Positions 25,266 through 34,260 of a stretch of 64,000 nt of DNA are shown here, piece after piece. How positions within the stretch are numbered: the first letter of the stretch is position 1; each line of letters begins with the position of its first letter. The stretch spans positions 368,209-432,208 of the forward strand of contig CAZNPU010000001.1 of the NCBI GenBank assembly GCA_964575335.1, read 5' to 3'. Source of the stretch: CAZNPU01 sp964575335. Its GTDB lineage: Bacteria > Planctomycetota > Phycisphaerae > Phycisphaerales > SM1A02. The position numbers were made by a program, and so were the translations under genes. Under the pieces are notes generated by a model, which saw only the letters and a program-made list of their open reading frames with translations, was not told the DNA's origin and made no database searches.

Positions 25266-25970
25266 TGTCAGTGTCCTGATTCTTTGAGATTTGTTCAGAT
25301 ATTCACGAATCGCTTTCCCCAGCGCGCACACAACTTGTACGCCTGACTGCAATTGCTACTGGGCTAATTCTGTGAACGCTCGCTCCACCAGATTCAGCCA
25401 ACTCGCACCCACAGGTGCGAATTACACATGACATTACAGGCGTCGCTGTGAACAGCAGTTGGCACGCGGCACGTCGCGTTCTTCAGCGAGGTTGTGCACG
25501 ACATCCGCAATACTGCACACCTTACGATGATCTGTGTCATGTGCATCCCCTTATGCGATCACTCAAATTGTCGGAAACCCCCACGAGGCCTCCGAAAGGG
25601 TTCCCCCCGTAAATCACAAGGCTAAATTCCACCGTATCATAGAGACTGTGAATTGCAACCTTTTTATCTCAAAAATCAATAATTTTTCGGACGCATAAAA
25701 CAACGAATAAAGCGAGTTGCGCAGGCGCTGTCATATCTGAGGATTCATTCCAAGTATCGCGGCGTATGTCATGGGCGGCGGGCGAGTGGCGGGACGGTGC
25801 GCGATACGCAATTCGTGTGCTGTGTGAATCCGTTTTGCGGTAATATGTCATTGCTGCAATCCCAAGGCTCGAAGCGGCGCAGGATTGATTTCAGAATGCG
25901 CCTCTCGAGACAGATGCAGTGATGAGAGCAGGCCCCGGCTTCAAGTCTGGATATATCGATGGGGCGATGG
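25266..25970. other. 705-bp non-coding region with AT-rich segment
   Basis: The longest gap in the window. It holds a 7-bp hairpin (tcgcacc/ggtgcga, 25403-25420), a possible imperfect hairpin around 25573-25604 (ggaaaccc with gggttcc), and an unusually AT-rich stretch at about 25640-25710. It separates the lower-GC secreted pair from the aldolase side. No ORF or RNA family was recognised. Confidence 0.45.
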
Positions 25971-26600
25971 ATGATCACGATCTCAAACAGCCTGAAACGA
26001 CTTGTCAGCACGCACAATCGTGCTGTCATCGGTGAAGCGCTGGTGACCTTTGGCCTTGGCGTTGTGCTCTGCGTTGTGGTGTTCGGGGCGGTGTTCTGGC
26101 TTACATGGCTGGCGTTTACAGTGTGGCTTCGCCCCTGGCGGATCGGCAGCGCCGTCACCACTGCGATGATTGTGACGGGGCTCTTTGGCGCAGTAAGCGT
26201 GTTCAGCGCGGTGCGGCGGCATGAGCCGATGGCTGATATACAAGGCATGGACCCAACGCTGCACCAACTCCAGCTGAACCTGGGGTACGTGCTTGGCGTG
26301 CCGATCGTGAACCGCCAGTCGCTTGCAGGGTTCGCTGCCTTGCTGATTGGAGGCCCCGCCAACCTGCTGGAAGCGTGGTCAATCTGGCGAAGTCGCATTG
26401 GCGCGGATGCTGCGTGCATTCGCGACGCAGCGCAGTTGCTGGATCAGTGCCGCCGGGGCGTTTCGCCGGCTCATATCCAAAACCGCCGCAGTGCGGCATT
26501 GCTGTTCAGGCTTGGCCTGATCAAGGCCGTGCCGTCTGAAAAGGAAAAAGTGGTCCTGCAATGCACGGCAAAAGGCCTGGATTTGCTTCACAGCGCATGA
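25971..26600 (+). CDS. Membrane protein with C-terminal winged-helix-like region
   Basis: 209 residues. Two hydrophobic helices near the N-terminus (VIGEALVTFGLGVVLCVVVFGAVFWLTWLAF and TAMIVTGLFGAVSVFS), a middle region with GFAALLIGGPANLLEAW, and a C-terminal helical part (DAAQLLDQCRRGVSPAHIQNRRSAALLFRLGLIKAV... KGLDLL). The last region looks like a small winged-helix or coiled domain. An in-frame ATG at 25959 is equally possible. It lies 112 bp upstream of fba on the same strand. No family name can be given. Confidence 0.7.
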   Translation: MITISNSLKRLVSTHNRAVIGEALVTFGLGVVLCVVVFGAVFWLTWLAFTVWLRPWRIGSAVTTAMIVTGLFGAVSVFSAVRRHEPMADIQGMDPTLHQLQLNLGYVLGVPIVNRQSLAGFAALLIGGPANLLEAWSIWRSRIGADAACIRDAAQLLDQCRRGVSPAHIQNRRSAALLFRLGLIKAVPSEKEKVVLQCTAKGLDLLHSA

Positions 26601-26712
26601 GTGCGGCGGCCTGAAGGCGGTGAGGGTGATATGATGTCTGGCGTTTCCGGGGCATGCTGCGCTTCGTTCGTCCAACCGCTTTCTCTTTTCGACCTGCGAG
26701 GTGAGAACCGTT

Positions 26713-27810
26713 ATGACCACCGCCACTGCCCGTCCCGCTTCCGTTCGCCACAGCGTTACCGAATATCTTGGCGCTGAAGCTGAAGAGTTGCTTACGTACA
26801 AAGCCAAGGTTGACAAGAGCTTGCTGCATCTGCCCGGGCCGGATTTCATCGACCGCATCTGGCAGGGCAGCGACCGCAACCCGCAGGTTCTCCGCAACCT
26901 TGCAGCCATCTACAACACCGGCCGCCTGGCGGGCACCGGCTACGTTTCCATTCTGCCGGTCGATCAGGGCATCGAGCACTCCGCCGGGGCGAGCTTTGCC
27001 AAGAACCCCAGCTATTTCGACCCGGAAAACATCGTCAAGCTCGCCATTGAAGGCGGCTGCAACGCGGTGGCGACGACCTTCGGTGTGCTGGGCGCAGTCA
27101 GCCGCAAGTACGCCCACAAGATTCCGTTCATCGTCAAGATCAACCACAACGAGTTGCTGACATATCCCAACAAGTACGATCAGATTCTCTTCGGTACCGT
27201 TGAAGAAGCGTGGAATCTCGGCGCTGCGGCGGTTGGTGCGACGATTTACTTCGGTTCTGAAGAATCAAGCCGCCAGATCGTTGAAATCTCCCAGGCGTTC
27301 CAGCTTGCCCATGAACTGGGCATGGCCACGATCCTGTGGTGCTATCTGCGCAACAGCGCGTTCAAGGTCAAGGGCGACAAAGATTACCACGTTGCTGCCG
27401 ACCTGACCGGCCAGGCCAATCACCTGGGCGTGACGATTGAAGCTGACATCATCAAGCAGAAGCTGCCGGAGAACAACCGCGGCTACGAAGCGATGAACAT
27501 GGGCGGTTCAAGCTACGGCAAGCTTGACCAGCGCATGTACAGCGAGCTGACCACCGATCACCCGATCGATCTGTGCCGCTATCAGGTGCTCAACTGCTAC
27601 TGCGGCCGGGCTGGTTTGATCAACTCCGGCGGCGCAAGCGGCGAGAACGATTTCGCTGAAGCTGTGCGAACCGCAGTCATCAATAAGCGTGCCGGCGGCA
27701 TGGGACTGATCTCCGGCCGCAAGGCCTTCCAGCGTCCGATGAGCGAAGGCGTGAAGCTGCTCAACGCGATTCAGGACGTGTATCTGGATGACAGCGTGAC
27801 GATTGCGTAG
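26713..27810 (+). CDS. fbaB: Class I fructose-bisphosphate aldolase, FbaB/archaeal type
   Basis: Cleaves fructose-1,6-bisphosphate to two triose phosphates through a Schiff-base lysine. 365 residues. Family stretches are LPVDQGIEHSAGASFAKNP, GCNAVATTFGVLG, IPFIVKINHNELLTYP, GAAAVGATIYFGSEES and GLISGRKAFQRPMSEGVKLL. The ATG at 26713 has GAGGTGAG 8-12 nt upstream; the ATG four codons earlier is inside that ribosome site. A strong hairpin terminator follows at 27899. Together with pgk it supplies glycolysis and gluconeogenesis. Confidence 0.95.
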   Translation: MTTATARPASVRHSVTEYLGAEAEELLTYKAKVDKSLLHLPGPDFIDRIWQGSDRNPQVLRNLAAIYNTGRLAGTGYVSILPVDQGIEHSAGASFAKNPSYFDPENIVKLAIEGGCNAVATTFGVLGAVSRKYAHKIPFIVKINHNELLTYPNKYDQILFGTVEEAWNLGAAAVGATIYFGSEESSRQIVEISQAFQLAHELGMATILWCYLRNSAFKVKGDKDYHVAADLTGQANHLGVTIEADIIKQKLPENNRGYEAMNMGGSSYGKLDQRMYSELTTDHPIDLCRYQVLNCYCGRAGLINSGGASGENDFAEAVRTAVINKRAGGMGLISGRKAFQRPMSEGVKLLNAIQDVYLDDSVTIA

Positions 27811-27828
27811 TTTCGCAGTAAGACAGAC

Positions 27829-27892
27829 GCGCGAAACCGCAAGCGTGATTCGCGTTGACTTAGTCTGACTACTCATGTTTGTGGTTTCGCGC
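27829..27892. repeat. Inverted repeat GCGCGAAACC / GGTTTCGCGC
   Basis: A perfect 10-bp inverted repeat (27829-27838 and 27883-27892) just after fbaB. It could form a long-range stem ahead of the terminator. Confidence 0.45.
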
Positions 27893-27898
27893 AATTTG

Positions 27899-27926
27899 AT
27901 GGCGATCTGCTGAGGCAGATCGCCAT
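27899..27926 (+). terminator. fbaB terminator hairpin
   Basis: A 12-bp perfect stem (ATGGCGATCTGC with GCAGATCGCCAT) and a TGAG tetraloop, followed by TTGCGTTTTGTTG. Confidence 0.8.
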
Positions 27927-28041
27927 TTGCGTTTTGTTGTTGAAAGCCTCCTGATCTCTGTATCTTCAGCCGGAGGTCATCGGGATTTTCGTGCCGACAG
28001 GGGCCGGATGTGGGGGAGCAGGCCAGAGCGCGTCTTTACCT

Positions 28042-28473
28042 TTATCTGCTCCAGCGCACTTCCAGCCGATAGGACTCAGCTTTTTCGCTGAGCGCTTTGC
28101 CGCTCAGCCGCGCCATCTGCTTGGGATCAAGCGATTGAAACTTCCAGCCCATTGTCGGCTGCAGTTGCAGGCCGTTTTCGTCAAAGAACAGGAAGCGATA
28201 CTCGATCAGGTATTGATTGGCTGTGGTGTTTCGCACCGGCACTTCCACCGCCATCGGCTGACGATCATCCTTCACCACCACTGCAGGCGAAAAGCGAAGC
28301 CACTGCTGCAATTCCGGCGCGAGCACGGTGATCTGCGGATCGTTCAGCGGCGCAGGATACGGATCACCAAGACCCGGGCTGGGAGAAGTATCGGTTTTGC
28401 AGCCGCCGATCAATACGCAGCACACGACGCCGGCGCAGAGAGCGCCCAACCGACGAAAACCACACGTTTGCAT
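28042..28473 (-). CDS. YcfL-like (DUF1425) lipoprotein
   Basis: 143 residues. A lipoprotein signal with CVLIGGC is followed by a beta-rich domain. Its conserved end, YRFLFFDENGLQLQPTMGW with the residue run QMARLSGKALSEKAESYRLEV, matches the YcfL/DUF1425 family. AGGAG lies 8 nt before the ATG at 28473; a longer frame to 28758 lies inside the upstream gene. In E. coli ycfL sits next to lpoB. It is the last gene of an operon with two LpoB-like proteins and a COG3014-like protein, 34 bp after the latter. Confidence 0.82.
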   Translation of the reverse strand: MQTCGFRRLGALCAGVVCCVLIGGCKTDTSPSPGLGDPYPAPLNDPQITVLAPELQQWLRFSPAVVVKDDRQPMAVEVPVRNTTANQYLIEYRFLFFDENGLQLQPTMGWKFQSLDPKQMARLSGKALSEKAESYRLEVRWSR

Positions 28474-28507
28474 TGCACATTCTCCTGATCGATGAGCGAT
28501 CATCGCT

Positions 28508-30268
28508 TTACTTTGATTCCTCTTTGACCCGGATCGCAGCTGCGACATTCCGAACCAGTTCGCTTCGCGGCTGATAGGGGGGTTGCGTTTTGCACAAAAT
28601 GCGCTTGTATCCCACCGAATGCGGGAAAGGGGTAAACAGACCGGTGCCGCCTTCCAGGATGTGTCGATACGACGGGTTGCGCAGTTCGCCCGGACGATTC
28701 TCCATGCCCGAACCGATATGAATGCCTTCTGCCTCGTATAACGCGCGAAGGTCAGCAACCGTCATATCCAGCAGATATCCGTTGGCCTGATACGCTTCGA
28801 GCGTCTCGCGCGTTGGCGAGGAAACATCAAGCCCGCCAAGAATCCACGGATACCCCTGCGGCCCCTTCATCACGCCGGTAGCGTCGTTGCTGTAGATGGC
28901 GTTTCGACGCGAGAGCCACGGGGGAACCGGGCTGTCCTTGCCATGTATGCGCAGATAGATCGTGCGCGGGGACTGCGAATCGCCCGGCTGGACGTCCGCC
29001 AGCAACACCGTCGAGCCAGGATCACCATGAACATGCACGCGCAGATCAGCAACTTCGCCAAGCTGCAGCGGCACAAGGTAAATCGCTGCAGGCATGAATT
29101 CACAATAGCGCGTATCCGCCTTTGCGCCGGATTTGCTCAGTAACCCAAGCGCCATCGCGCCAATGCCCGCCAGAGCGACAGCTTCATCGCGGCGATCGAC
29201 GCCGTACATCGTCGCAATCGTGCCGCCTAGCAATAACCCTTCGCCGATGGCGCTCTTGGCTCTGCGAATGTCTTCAAGATTGTTCCAGCGATGATCAACT
29301 GCCATCTGATTGACATCAGCAACAGGATTCACCTGCGCGAGCGTGACGCCGGATGAGGACACCACCAGTTGCCCGAGATGTTGCTCCTGCGGCTGAAAGC
29401 GCACCAGCGCCTGATCGGGGCCGTAGGCGATCTTCGTCGGCCCTTTGCCATAATCAACGATCAGTAACGTGTCGTACTCGCGCAAGCGCAATCGTTCGAT
29501 GATCGGCTGCAAGTCGTCGTTGATCGCCAGGGCTGCATCAAATTGCTCATCGCTGCCAGCTGCGCCGGAAAGGTCCGACCCGATTGCCTGCATGAGAAAG
29601 CCCAGCGCGAAGTTGGTGTCGATCGCGGTGTAGCCGTGCTCAAGATAGTTCGGATCCTGCGCAGCGCGGTAGGCGAGCTTTTCTGCATTCTGATCGCTGC
29701 CGAAGTCGGTCAGACGAAACAGCGCGTTGGCAGCAGCGGCGCGGACGTTTTCCCAGTCGTTCATTAGCGCATACAGCGTGGCGACGTAGTGATACGTCAG
29801 CGCCTGTTCAAATGGCTCGCCCTTCCAGATGCGCACGCCCTCGTGCATCAGCACCGCGCTGACGGTGCGGTCTTTGTTGAGACCAGCGGTTGAAAGCAGT
29901 TCGAATGATCGGCCCAGCGCACGCTCCGCCTCGTACAGATCGCCGTCAGCCAGCGCAGCCATGCCCAGTCGCGTGTTGTTGAGAATGACCTGTTCGTTGT
30001 TGCGCGTCATGGCTTCGCCGCGCAGCGCTTCGCGCGCCAGCGTAAAGTCATAGCGGTAGTACGCGCTGATTGCATCGTAATTTCGGGGCGGCGATGAACA
30101 CCCGACAGTGGCAGCCGACAGCACAAGCAACGCTCCTAACGCTCGGACCGCCGCGCTGCCTTGAGCAGCATTCCGAAGACAAACAGCCGCAGCGCGCCAG
30201 AGTCGCCTGGCGGCTTGACAATATCGGCTGCGGCGCGATGCCGGGGTTGTGCGCGTGCGATCAGTCAT
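28508..30268 (-). CDS. COG3014-like lipoprotein of the LpoB/YcfL cluster
   Basis: 586 residues. The N-terminus is long and arginine-rich. It ends in a hydrophobic stretch and lipobox (LVLSAATVGCSS), so the mature lipoprotein starts at about Cys57. TPR-like helical repeats cover about 65-260 (YDFTLAREALRGEA, GDLYEAERALGRSFELL, WENVRAAAANALFRL). A mixed region follows with DYGKGPTKIAYGP and a glycine-rich short membrane-associated stretch (AVALAGIGAMALGLL). It overlaps the upstream LpoB-like gene by 8 bp. I recall COG3014 proteins accompanying LpoB and YcfL in other genomes. Exact function unknown. Confidence 0.78.
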   Translation of the reverse strand: MTDRTRTTPASRRSRYCQAARRLWRAAAVCLRNAAQGSAAVRALGALLVLSAATVGCSSPPRNYDAISAYYRYDFTLAREALRGEAMTRNNEQVILNNTRLGMAALADGDLYEAERALGRSFELLSTAGLNKDRTVSAVLMHEGVRIWKGEPFEQALTYHYVATLYALMNDWENVRAAAANALFRLTDFGSDQNAEKLAYRAAQDPNYLEHGYTAIDTNFALGFLMQAIGSDLSGAAGSDEQFDAALAINDDLQPIIERLRLREYDTLLIVDYGKGPTKIAYGPDQALVRFQPQEQHLGQLVVSSSGVTLAQVNPVADVNQMAVDHRWNNLEDIRRAKSAIGEGLLLGGTIATMYGVDRRDEAVALAGIGAMALGLLSKSGAKADTRYCEFMPAAIYLVPLQLGEVADLRVHVHGDPGSTVLLADVQPGDSQSPRTIYLRIHGKDSPVPPWLSRRNAIYSNDATGVMKGPQGYPWILGGLDVSSPTRETLEAYQANGYLLDMTVADLRALYEAEGIHIGSGMENRPGELRNPSYRHILEGGTGLFTPFPHSVGYKRILCKTQPPYQPRSELVRNVAAAIRVKEESK

Positions 30269-30884
30269 ATGTCTTGCCCGAAATCGCGCGTTTCACTTCC
30301 CATGAATCTTCCCACACGATCGTGCCGGTGCGCAGGTCGTACAGGTGATAGCTGCACACGTACGTGTCCGATCGCCCCCGACCTGACGTCACCGTCAGCG
30401 TGTTGAACTCAGCGGTCAGTTGATGCGTCGGGTTCATGCGTAAGCCGTACGGCTCTTCCGATACGCCAAGCTCTTCCGCCACCATCGGCCATCGCTCGGG
30501 CGGAATAATCCAAATAAGCCCGCGCTGCGCAGCGATGTCTGATTGCGCCAGTTTGGCGCGGAGCCGGGCGATATACAGCCACTTTTCACGTTCAGGAATA
30601 ATCTGGTTGGTGTGGTTTTGCACGCGATAGATGGAGATCACCCACGGGTCGTCGTCTGGCGTGCGCCGGCCAATGACTTCATCATGCGCAAACGACTCAG
30701 CCATGCGATCGGTCATGTCGATCAGATCGATGCTGTTGAGAAAAGTCGTTCTGACCTTCGGTGGGCCGCCGCAGCCGACAAGCAGCAGACCTATCGCAGC
30801 AAGCAGCAGGTGAAAGGCAACTGCGCGTGGGGGAGACAGGCAGCGGCCCATCGAAAGGCGCATATCGCCAGACGCGCAGTTCAC
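30261..30884 (-). CDS. LpoB-like lipoprotein (second copy)
   Basis: 207 residues with lipobox LLLVGC at about 32-37. The mature part has DMTDRMAESFAHDEVI, VISIYRVQNHTNQIIP and YICSYHLYDL-type text (CSYHLYDLRTGTIVWEDSWEVKR), the pattern of penicillin-binding protein activator LpoB (PF13036). In E. coli LpoB activates PBP1B from the outer membrane. Compared with E. coli LpoB the lipoprotein linker is short. Its start overlaps the preceding LpoB-like gene by 4 bp. Confidence 0.82.
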   Translation of the reverse strand: MNCASGDMRLSMGRCLSPPRAVAFHLLLAAIGLLLVGCGGPPKVRTTFLNSIDLIDMTDRMAESFAHDEVIGRRTPDDDPWVISIYRVQNHTNQIIPEREKWLYIARLRAKLAQSDIAAQRGLIWIIPPERWPMVAEELGVSEEPYGLRMNPTHQLTAEFNTLTVTSGRGRSDTYVCSYHLYDLRTGTIVWEDSWEVKRAISGKTYD

Positions 30885-31492
30885 TGGAACTTCACCTCGT
30901 AGCTGTTTTCCCAGACAATTGCGCCGGCGCCGACATCAGGTCCGCTACTGGCGTCGCGTAGCTGCACGAGCTGGTAATCGAGCAGGTAGTAGTGTGTGCC
31001 GCCTGAAGGCAGATCGTAGATTTCGCAGGTCAGAACGTAATCGGCACGCGACTGATATGCAGCAGCAGTTGAATCGGGGTCTTTGCCGCCATATTCACGA
31101 TCGCGCTGAGCTTCGATGAAGTCGCGCTCGCGAATAAACTCCAGGCCGTGCCGCGCGCCGGAGGCGTTAAGCTGCGCTCGCAATCGCGCGAGGAAGACCT
31201 GATAGTTGAGGTGCCTGCCGCTGGTTTTGTTTTCAATCTTGCCGACGAAAATCTTGGGCGGGCTGTTGCGATTGTTGATATCCAGCCGCGACGCAATGTC
31301 CTGCGCCATCTGATCGGTGGCGGCAATCAGGTCCTGGCTTCGCAGATTTCTGCTGCCCCATTCCGACGGCGCATCACTGGTTGGATCAATGCGCCCGCCT
31401 GAGGCGCCTTGATTACGAGGCGGCGAGGTCTGGCACGCGTTCAGAAACACAACAACGCTGACGAACATGATGATTTTGATTGAGCTGGACAA
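30881..31492 (-). CDS. LpoB-like lipoprotein (first copy)
   Basis: 203 residues. The lipobox FLNAC is followed by a polar linker and an LpoB domain: LIAATDQMAQDIASRLD, PKIFVGKIENKTSGRHLNYQVFLARLRAQL, EFIRERDFI and AIVWENSYEVKF. I chose a TTG start at 31492, which has GAGAGGA 6-7 nt upstream and gives a normal lipoprotein signal. An alternative TTG at 31522 lacks a ribosome site. This is the first gene of a four-gene lipoprotein operon, and a helically phased repeat lies about 290 bp upstream. Two LpoB paralogues in one operon may activate different penicillin-binding proteins, which is inference. Confidence 0.85.
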   Translation of the reverse strand: MSSSIKIIMFVSVVVFLNACQTSPPRNQGASGGRIDPTSDAPSEWGSRNLRSQDLIAATDQMAQDIASRLDINNRNSPPKIFVGKIENKTSGRHLNYQVFLARLRAQLNASGARHGLEFIRERDFIEAQRDREYGGKDPDSTAAAYQSRADYVLTCEIYDLPSGGTHYYLLDYQLVQLRDASSGPDVGAGAIVWENSYEVKFQ

Positions 31493-31785
31493 GGCTGATC
31501 CTCTCGATACTTCAATAATCAATCAGACAATTCGATTCGGCTGACGTGTTGCGCAGCATACGAGCGTGAATGCCGCCGGCTACATCTGCAACCGGGTTAT
31601 GTCCACTGACACACCGCAGCGGAATCCTGTTCCCCAACGACGGGGCACAAAGGCGACAACATAGCCGGCCAATTCGCATAAAGCACGTTTGCAATACAGG
31701 TTACAGATTGCTGGCTGTGGCGCGGGCATGGCAAATTGTTCGTCTGTCTGGAAGTTTTTTCTGATTACTCGCTGATGACTCTGGG

Positions 31786-31835
31786 TATTCCGGGAGATTC
31801 CCGAGGATTCCTGGCCATTCCGGGCTATTCCGGGG
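31786..31835. repeat. Five tandem degenerate 10-bp repeats
   Basis: Successive decamers TATTCCGGGA, GATTCCCGAG, GATTCCTGGC, CATTCCGGGC and TATTCCGGGG share the core ATTCC-x-x-G and repeat exactly once per helical turn. They lie 294 bp upstream of the first LpoB-like gene and just past the ATPase terminator. Confidence 0.8.
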
Positions 31836-31854
31836 GTACAGAAGCGTGAAACGA

Positions 31855-31885
31855 AAACACCCCATCGCGGTGCGAAGGGGTGTTT
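31855..31885 (-). terminator. Terminator of the P-type ATPase gene
   Basis: A 9-bp stem (AAACACCCC, 31855-31863, with GGGGTGTTT, 31877-31885) is extended by an inner TCGC/GCGA pair. On the minus strand it is followed by T-rich sequence. It is 50 bp past the ATPase stop. Confidence 0.8.
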
Positions 31886-31934
31886 CGGGACTCAAGAAAT
31901 GTCCAAAGGAAAGGACCAAAATGATCGGGGAGAA

Positions 31935-33968
31935 TCACGTTGCCGCTTGCGGCTGCAGCCCGCGACGAGTGGGCTTGACAATGCGGCTGGCTTCCAGGCG
32001 CCGCATCGCTTCTTCAGCCTCGGTGAACTCTTCACCAAAGCGCACCAGCCGGAAGCTGTTGGCGATCACGAAGATAAACGGAATCAGATACCACACCAGC
32101 ACCAGGAACAGCGTGAGCCTGCCCGTTGCAGCCAGAGCAAGGCCAATGACTGCAGCAATGAGGCAGACGAGAATGTTCTGCGCAATGAGATTGCGGGTTC
32201 GTCGAGCCAGCTCCAGGAGAAACGGCACGCGACGCAAATCGTCATTCATCAGCGCAACGCCTGCGGAGTTGGTAGCGATGTCAGAACCTGAAAGTCCCAT
32301 CGCCACGCCAACGTCGGCCGATGCGAGAATCGGGCCGTCGTTGATGCCGTCGCCTACCACCAGCGTGCGATGGCCTTTCTTGATGAGGTACATCAACTGC
32401 TCGTGCTTTTCTTCAGGCAGGCACTCAGCTTCGATGGCGTCCACGCCGACGGCTTGTCCCACGCGCTTGGCGACGGCAAGGCGATCGCCGGTGAAGATGC
32501 ACACGCGGCGGACACCGAGCTTTCTGATCTTCTCAACCACTTCCCGTGCGTTGCGGCGAAGCTTGTCTTCCAGACCCACCGCACCGAGGTAGCGGCCGTT
32601 TTGCATGACGTGCACGCCCGACATGCCTTCGATCTTGGCTTCGACGGCTGCGACCTGTGCCTGGATTTCAGGTCGCAGGCTCACCAGCCAATCCGAGCGT
32701 CCAGCATGAATGTCGCCAGCAGGCGCATGCGCTACCACGCCACGGCCGTGAACTTCCTCGTATTTTTCGATCTCGACAGGCTTGATGCGGGCCTGCTTGG
32801 CGGTTTCCAGAATTGACTTGGCCAGGGGGTGGTTGGAGTGCTGTTCAGCATCCGCCGCTGCCTGGAGAAGCGCTGCGCCTTCAACGCCATCAGCGGGAGC
32901 GAGGCGGCTGACAGCAAATCGGCCGGTTGTGAGCGTGCCGGTTTTGTCCAGAACAACGGTGTCAATGCTGGCTGCTGCTTCGAGCGTCTTGGTTTGCTTG
33001 ATCATGATGCCAAGCCGCGCTGCAGCAGCGAACGCTGCGACCATTGCGGTCGGATGCGAAATAAGCAGCGCGCCGGGGCAGGTCACCACCAGCACCATGA
33101 TCGCGCGAATGGCGGCCTGATTTCTCACCTCCGGAATATCGCTCTTGGCGGTGAAAAACCAGACCAGACCAGCCACCATCACCACAACCGGCACATAGTA
33201 GCTGGCCAGTTGCTCGATAAACTCCTGCCGCTCGGTCTTGGCGGATTCGGCTTCGCGGATCAGGCTCTCAACCTTGCCGATGGTGGTGTCGCCCGCCACA
33301 GCCGTCACTTCGATATCAATCTGACCGGTCAGGTTGGTCGTACCGGCATAGACATCGGTGCCCGGCTGGACTTCGACCGGCACCGCTTCGCCTGTGAGCG
33401 ATGCCTGGTTGATGTCGGATGTGCCCCGAACAATGCGGCCGTCAACGGGCAGGTTTTCACCCGGACGAACACGAACAATCTGGCCGATCTTCACCTGCTG
33501 CAGCGGCACCTCGCGTTCGGTGTCGCCATCCAGCACGCGGGCGATATCTGGGGTCAGATGGACCAGATCGCGGATGGCTCGCTGGGCGCCCCACGCGGTG
33601 CGGCTGAGCACCAGGTTGGCTGTCCAGAGAAAGAACGCCAGAAAACCCGCTGCCAGGTAGAGCTGGCTTGCAATCGCTGCTGTGACCGCCAGACATGCCA
33701 GCGAGTCGCTGGAGGGACGGTTTCGCTTGATTTCCCGCCACGCTCCCAGCAGCAGGGGCACAACAAGAATGGCGGCCCCGATCGCAGCTGGAATCTGGGC
33801 AACCTGCTGATGCACGCCAAGCAGACCGGCAATCCACGACACCGCCAAAAGTACGCCGCCGACAAGAGCGATAAACAAACGCCGCTCCAGCCGCTCTGCT
33901 CCTTCGGAGCCTGCTTCACGAATCCCAACATTCTGCTCAGCAACGCCGGCGACGGTCAGCTCTGACAT
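31935..33968 (-). CDS. Heavy-metal P1B-type ATPase with CPG motif
   Basis: 677 residues. The P-type catalytic machinery is complete: SLTGEAVPV, DKTGTLTTG (Asp341 phosphorylated), HSNHPLAKSI, FTGDRLAVA and GDGINDGPILASADVG. The membrane metal site is atypical. The usual C-P-C is C-P-G (Cys297-Pro298-Gly299, VVTCPGALLISHP), and the last helices have YLIPFIFVIANSFRL where zinc and copper pumps have other conserved metal ligands. There is no N-terminal heavy-metal-binding domain. The substrate is therefore unpredicted. The ribosome site GGAGAG is 7 nt before the ATG and a terminator follows. It is transcribed alone. Confidence 0.9.
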   Translation of the reverse strand: MSELTVAGVAEQNVGIREAGSEGAERLERRLFIALVGGVLLAVSWIAGLLGVHQQVAQIPAAIGAAILVVPLLLGAWREIKRNRPSSDSLACLAVTAAIASQLYLAAGFLAFFLWTANLVLSRTAWGAQRAIRDLVHLTPDIARVLDGDTEREVPLQQVKIGQIVRVRPGENLPVDGRIVRGTSDINQASLTGEAVPVEVQPGTDVYAGTTNLTGQIDIEVTAVAGDTTIGKVESLIREAESAKTERQEFIEQLASYYVPVVVMVAGLVWFFTAKSDIPEVRNQAAIRAIMVLVVTCPGALLISHPTAMVAAFAAAARLGIMIKQTKTLEAAASIDTVVLDKTGTLTTGRFAVSRLAPADGVEGAALLQAAADAEQHSNHPLAKSILETAKQARIKPVEIEKYEEVHGRGVVAHAPAGDIHAGRSDWLVSLRPEIQAQVAAVEAKIEGMSGVHVMQNGRYLGAVGLEDKLRRNAREVVEKIRKLGVRRVCIFTGDRLAVAKRVGQAVGVDAIEAECLPEEKHEQLMYLIKKGHRTLVVGDGINDGPILASADVGVAMGLSGSDIATNSAGVALMNDDLRRVPFLLELARRTRNLIAQNILVCLIAAVIGLALAATGRLTLFLVLVWYLIPFIFVIANSFRLVRFGEEFTEAEEAMRRLEASRIVKPTRRGLQPQAAT

Positions 33969-34260
33969 GCAACGTCTCTCCGAGTCTCTTCAAACGGCTG
34001 CGGGGCGGTCCAGATCACGTGCGTCAAACCAGCAGCCGCTCTCGCAACCATCGAACGGAAACATACCAGGCACAAACGGGACATGCACAACCACCGCCTG
34101 CCTGGAGGCGGTTTTATCTGGTACGCCAGCCGGCAAGGCGAGTTCACCGATGCACCAGAAAATACATCGCTATTTGCGAAATGCCGGCAGTTGGGCTTCA
34201 ATGCAAGAGCGCAGCCGCAATATGCCTGAAAACCAGCTGCGCAAGGTGGCGAACCGAATC

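Larger units (their letters stand above)
31493..31934. other. 442-bp region upstream of the lipoprotein operon
   Basis: Between the minus-strand ATPase stop and the LpoB-like operon. It contains a 50-bp phased repeat (31786-31835) and the ATPase terminator (31855-31885). No promoter with both boxes was found for the operon. Confidence 0.5.

Noticed and set aside
33967..34260. Extension of gpsA by about 98 residues
   Set aside because: No similarity to the family, no helix or signal, and the family N-terminus begins at 34261.
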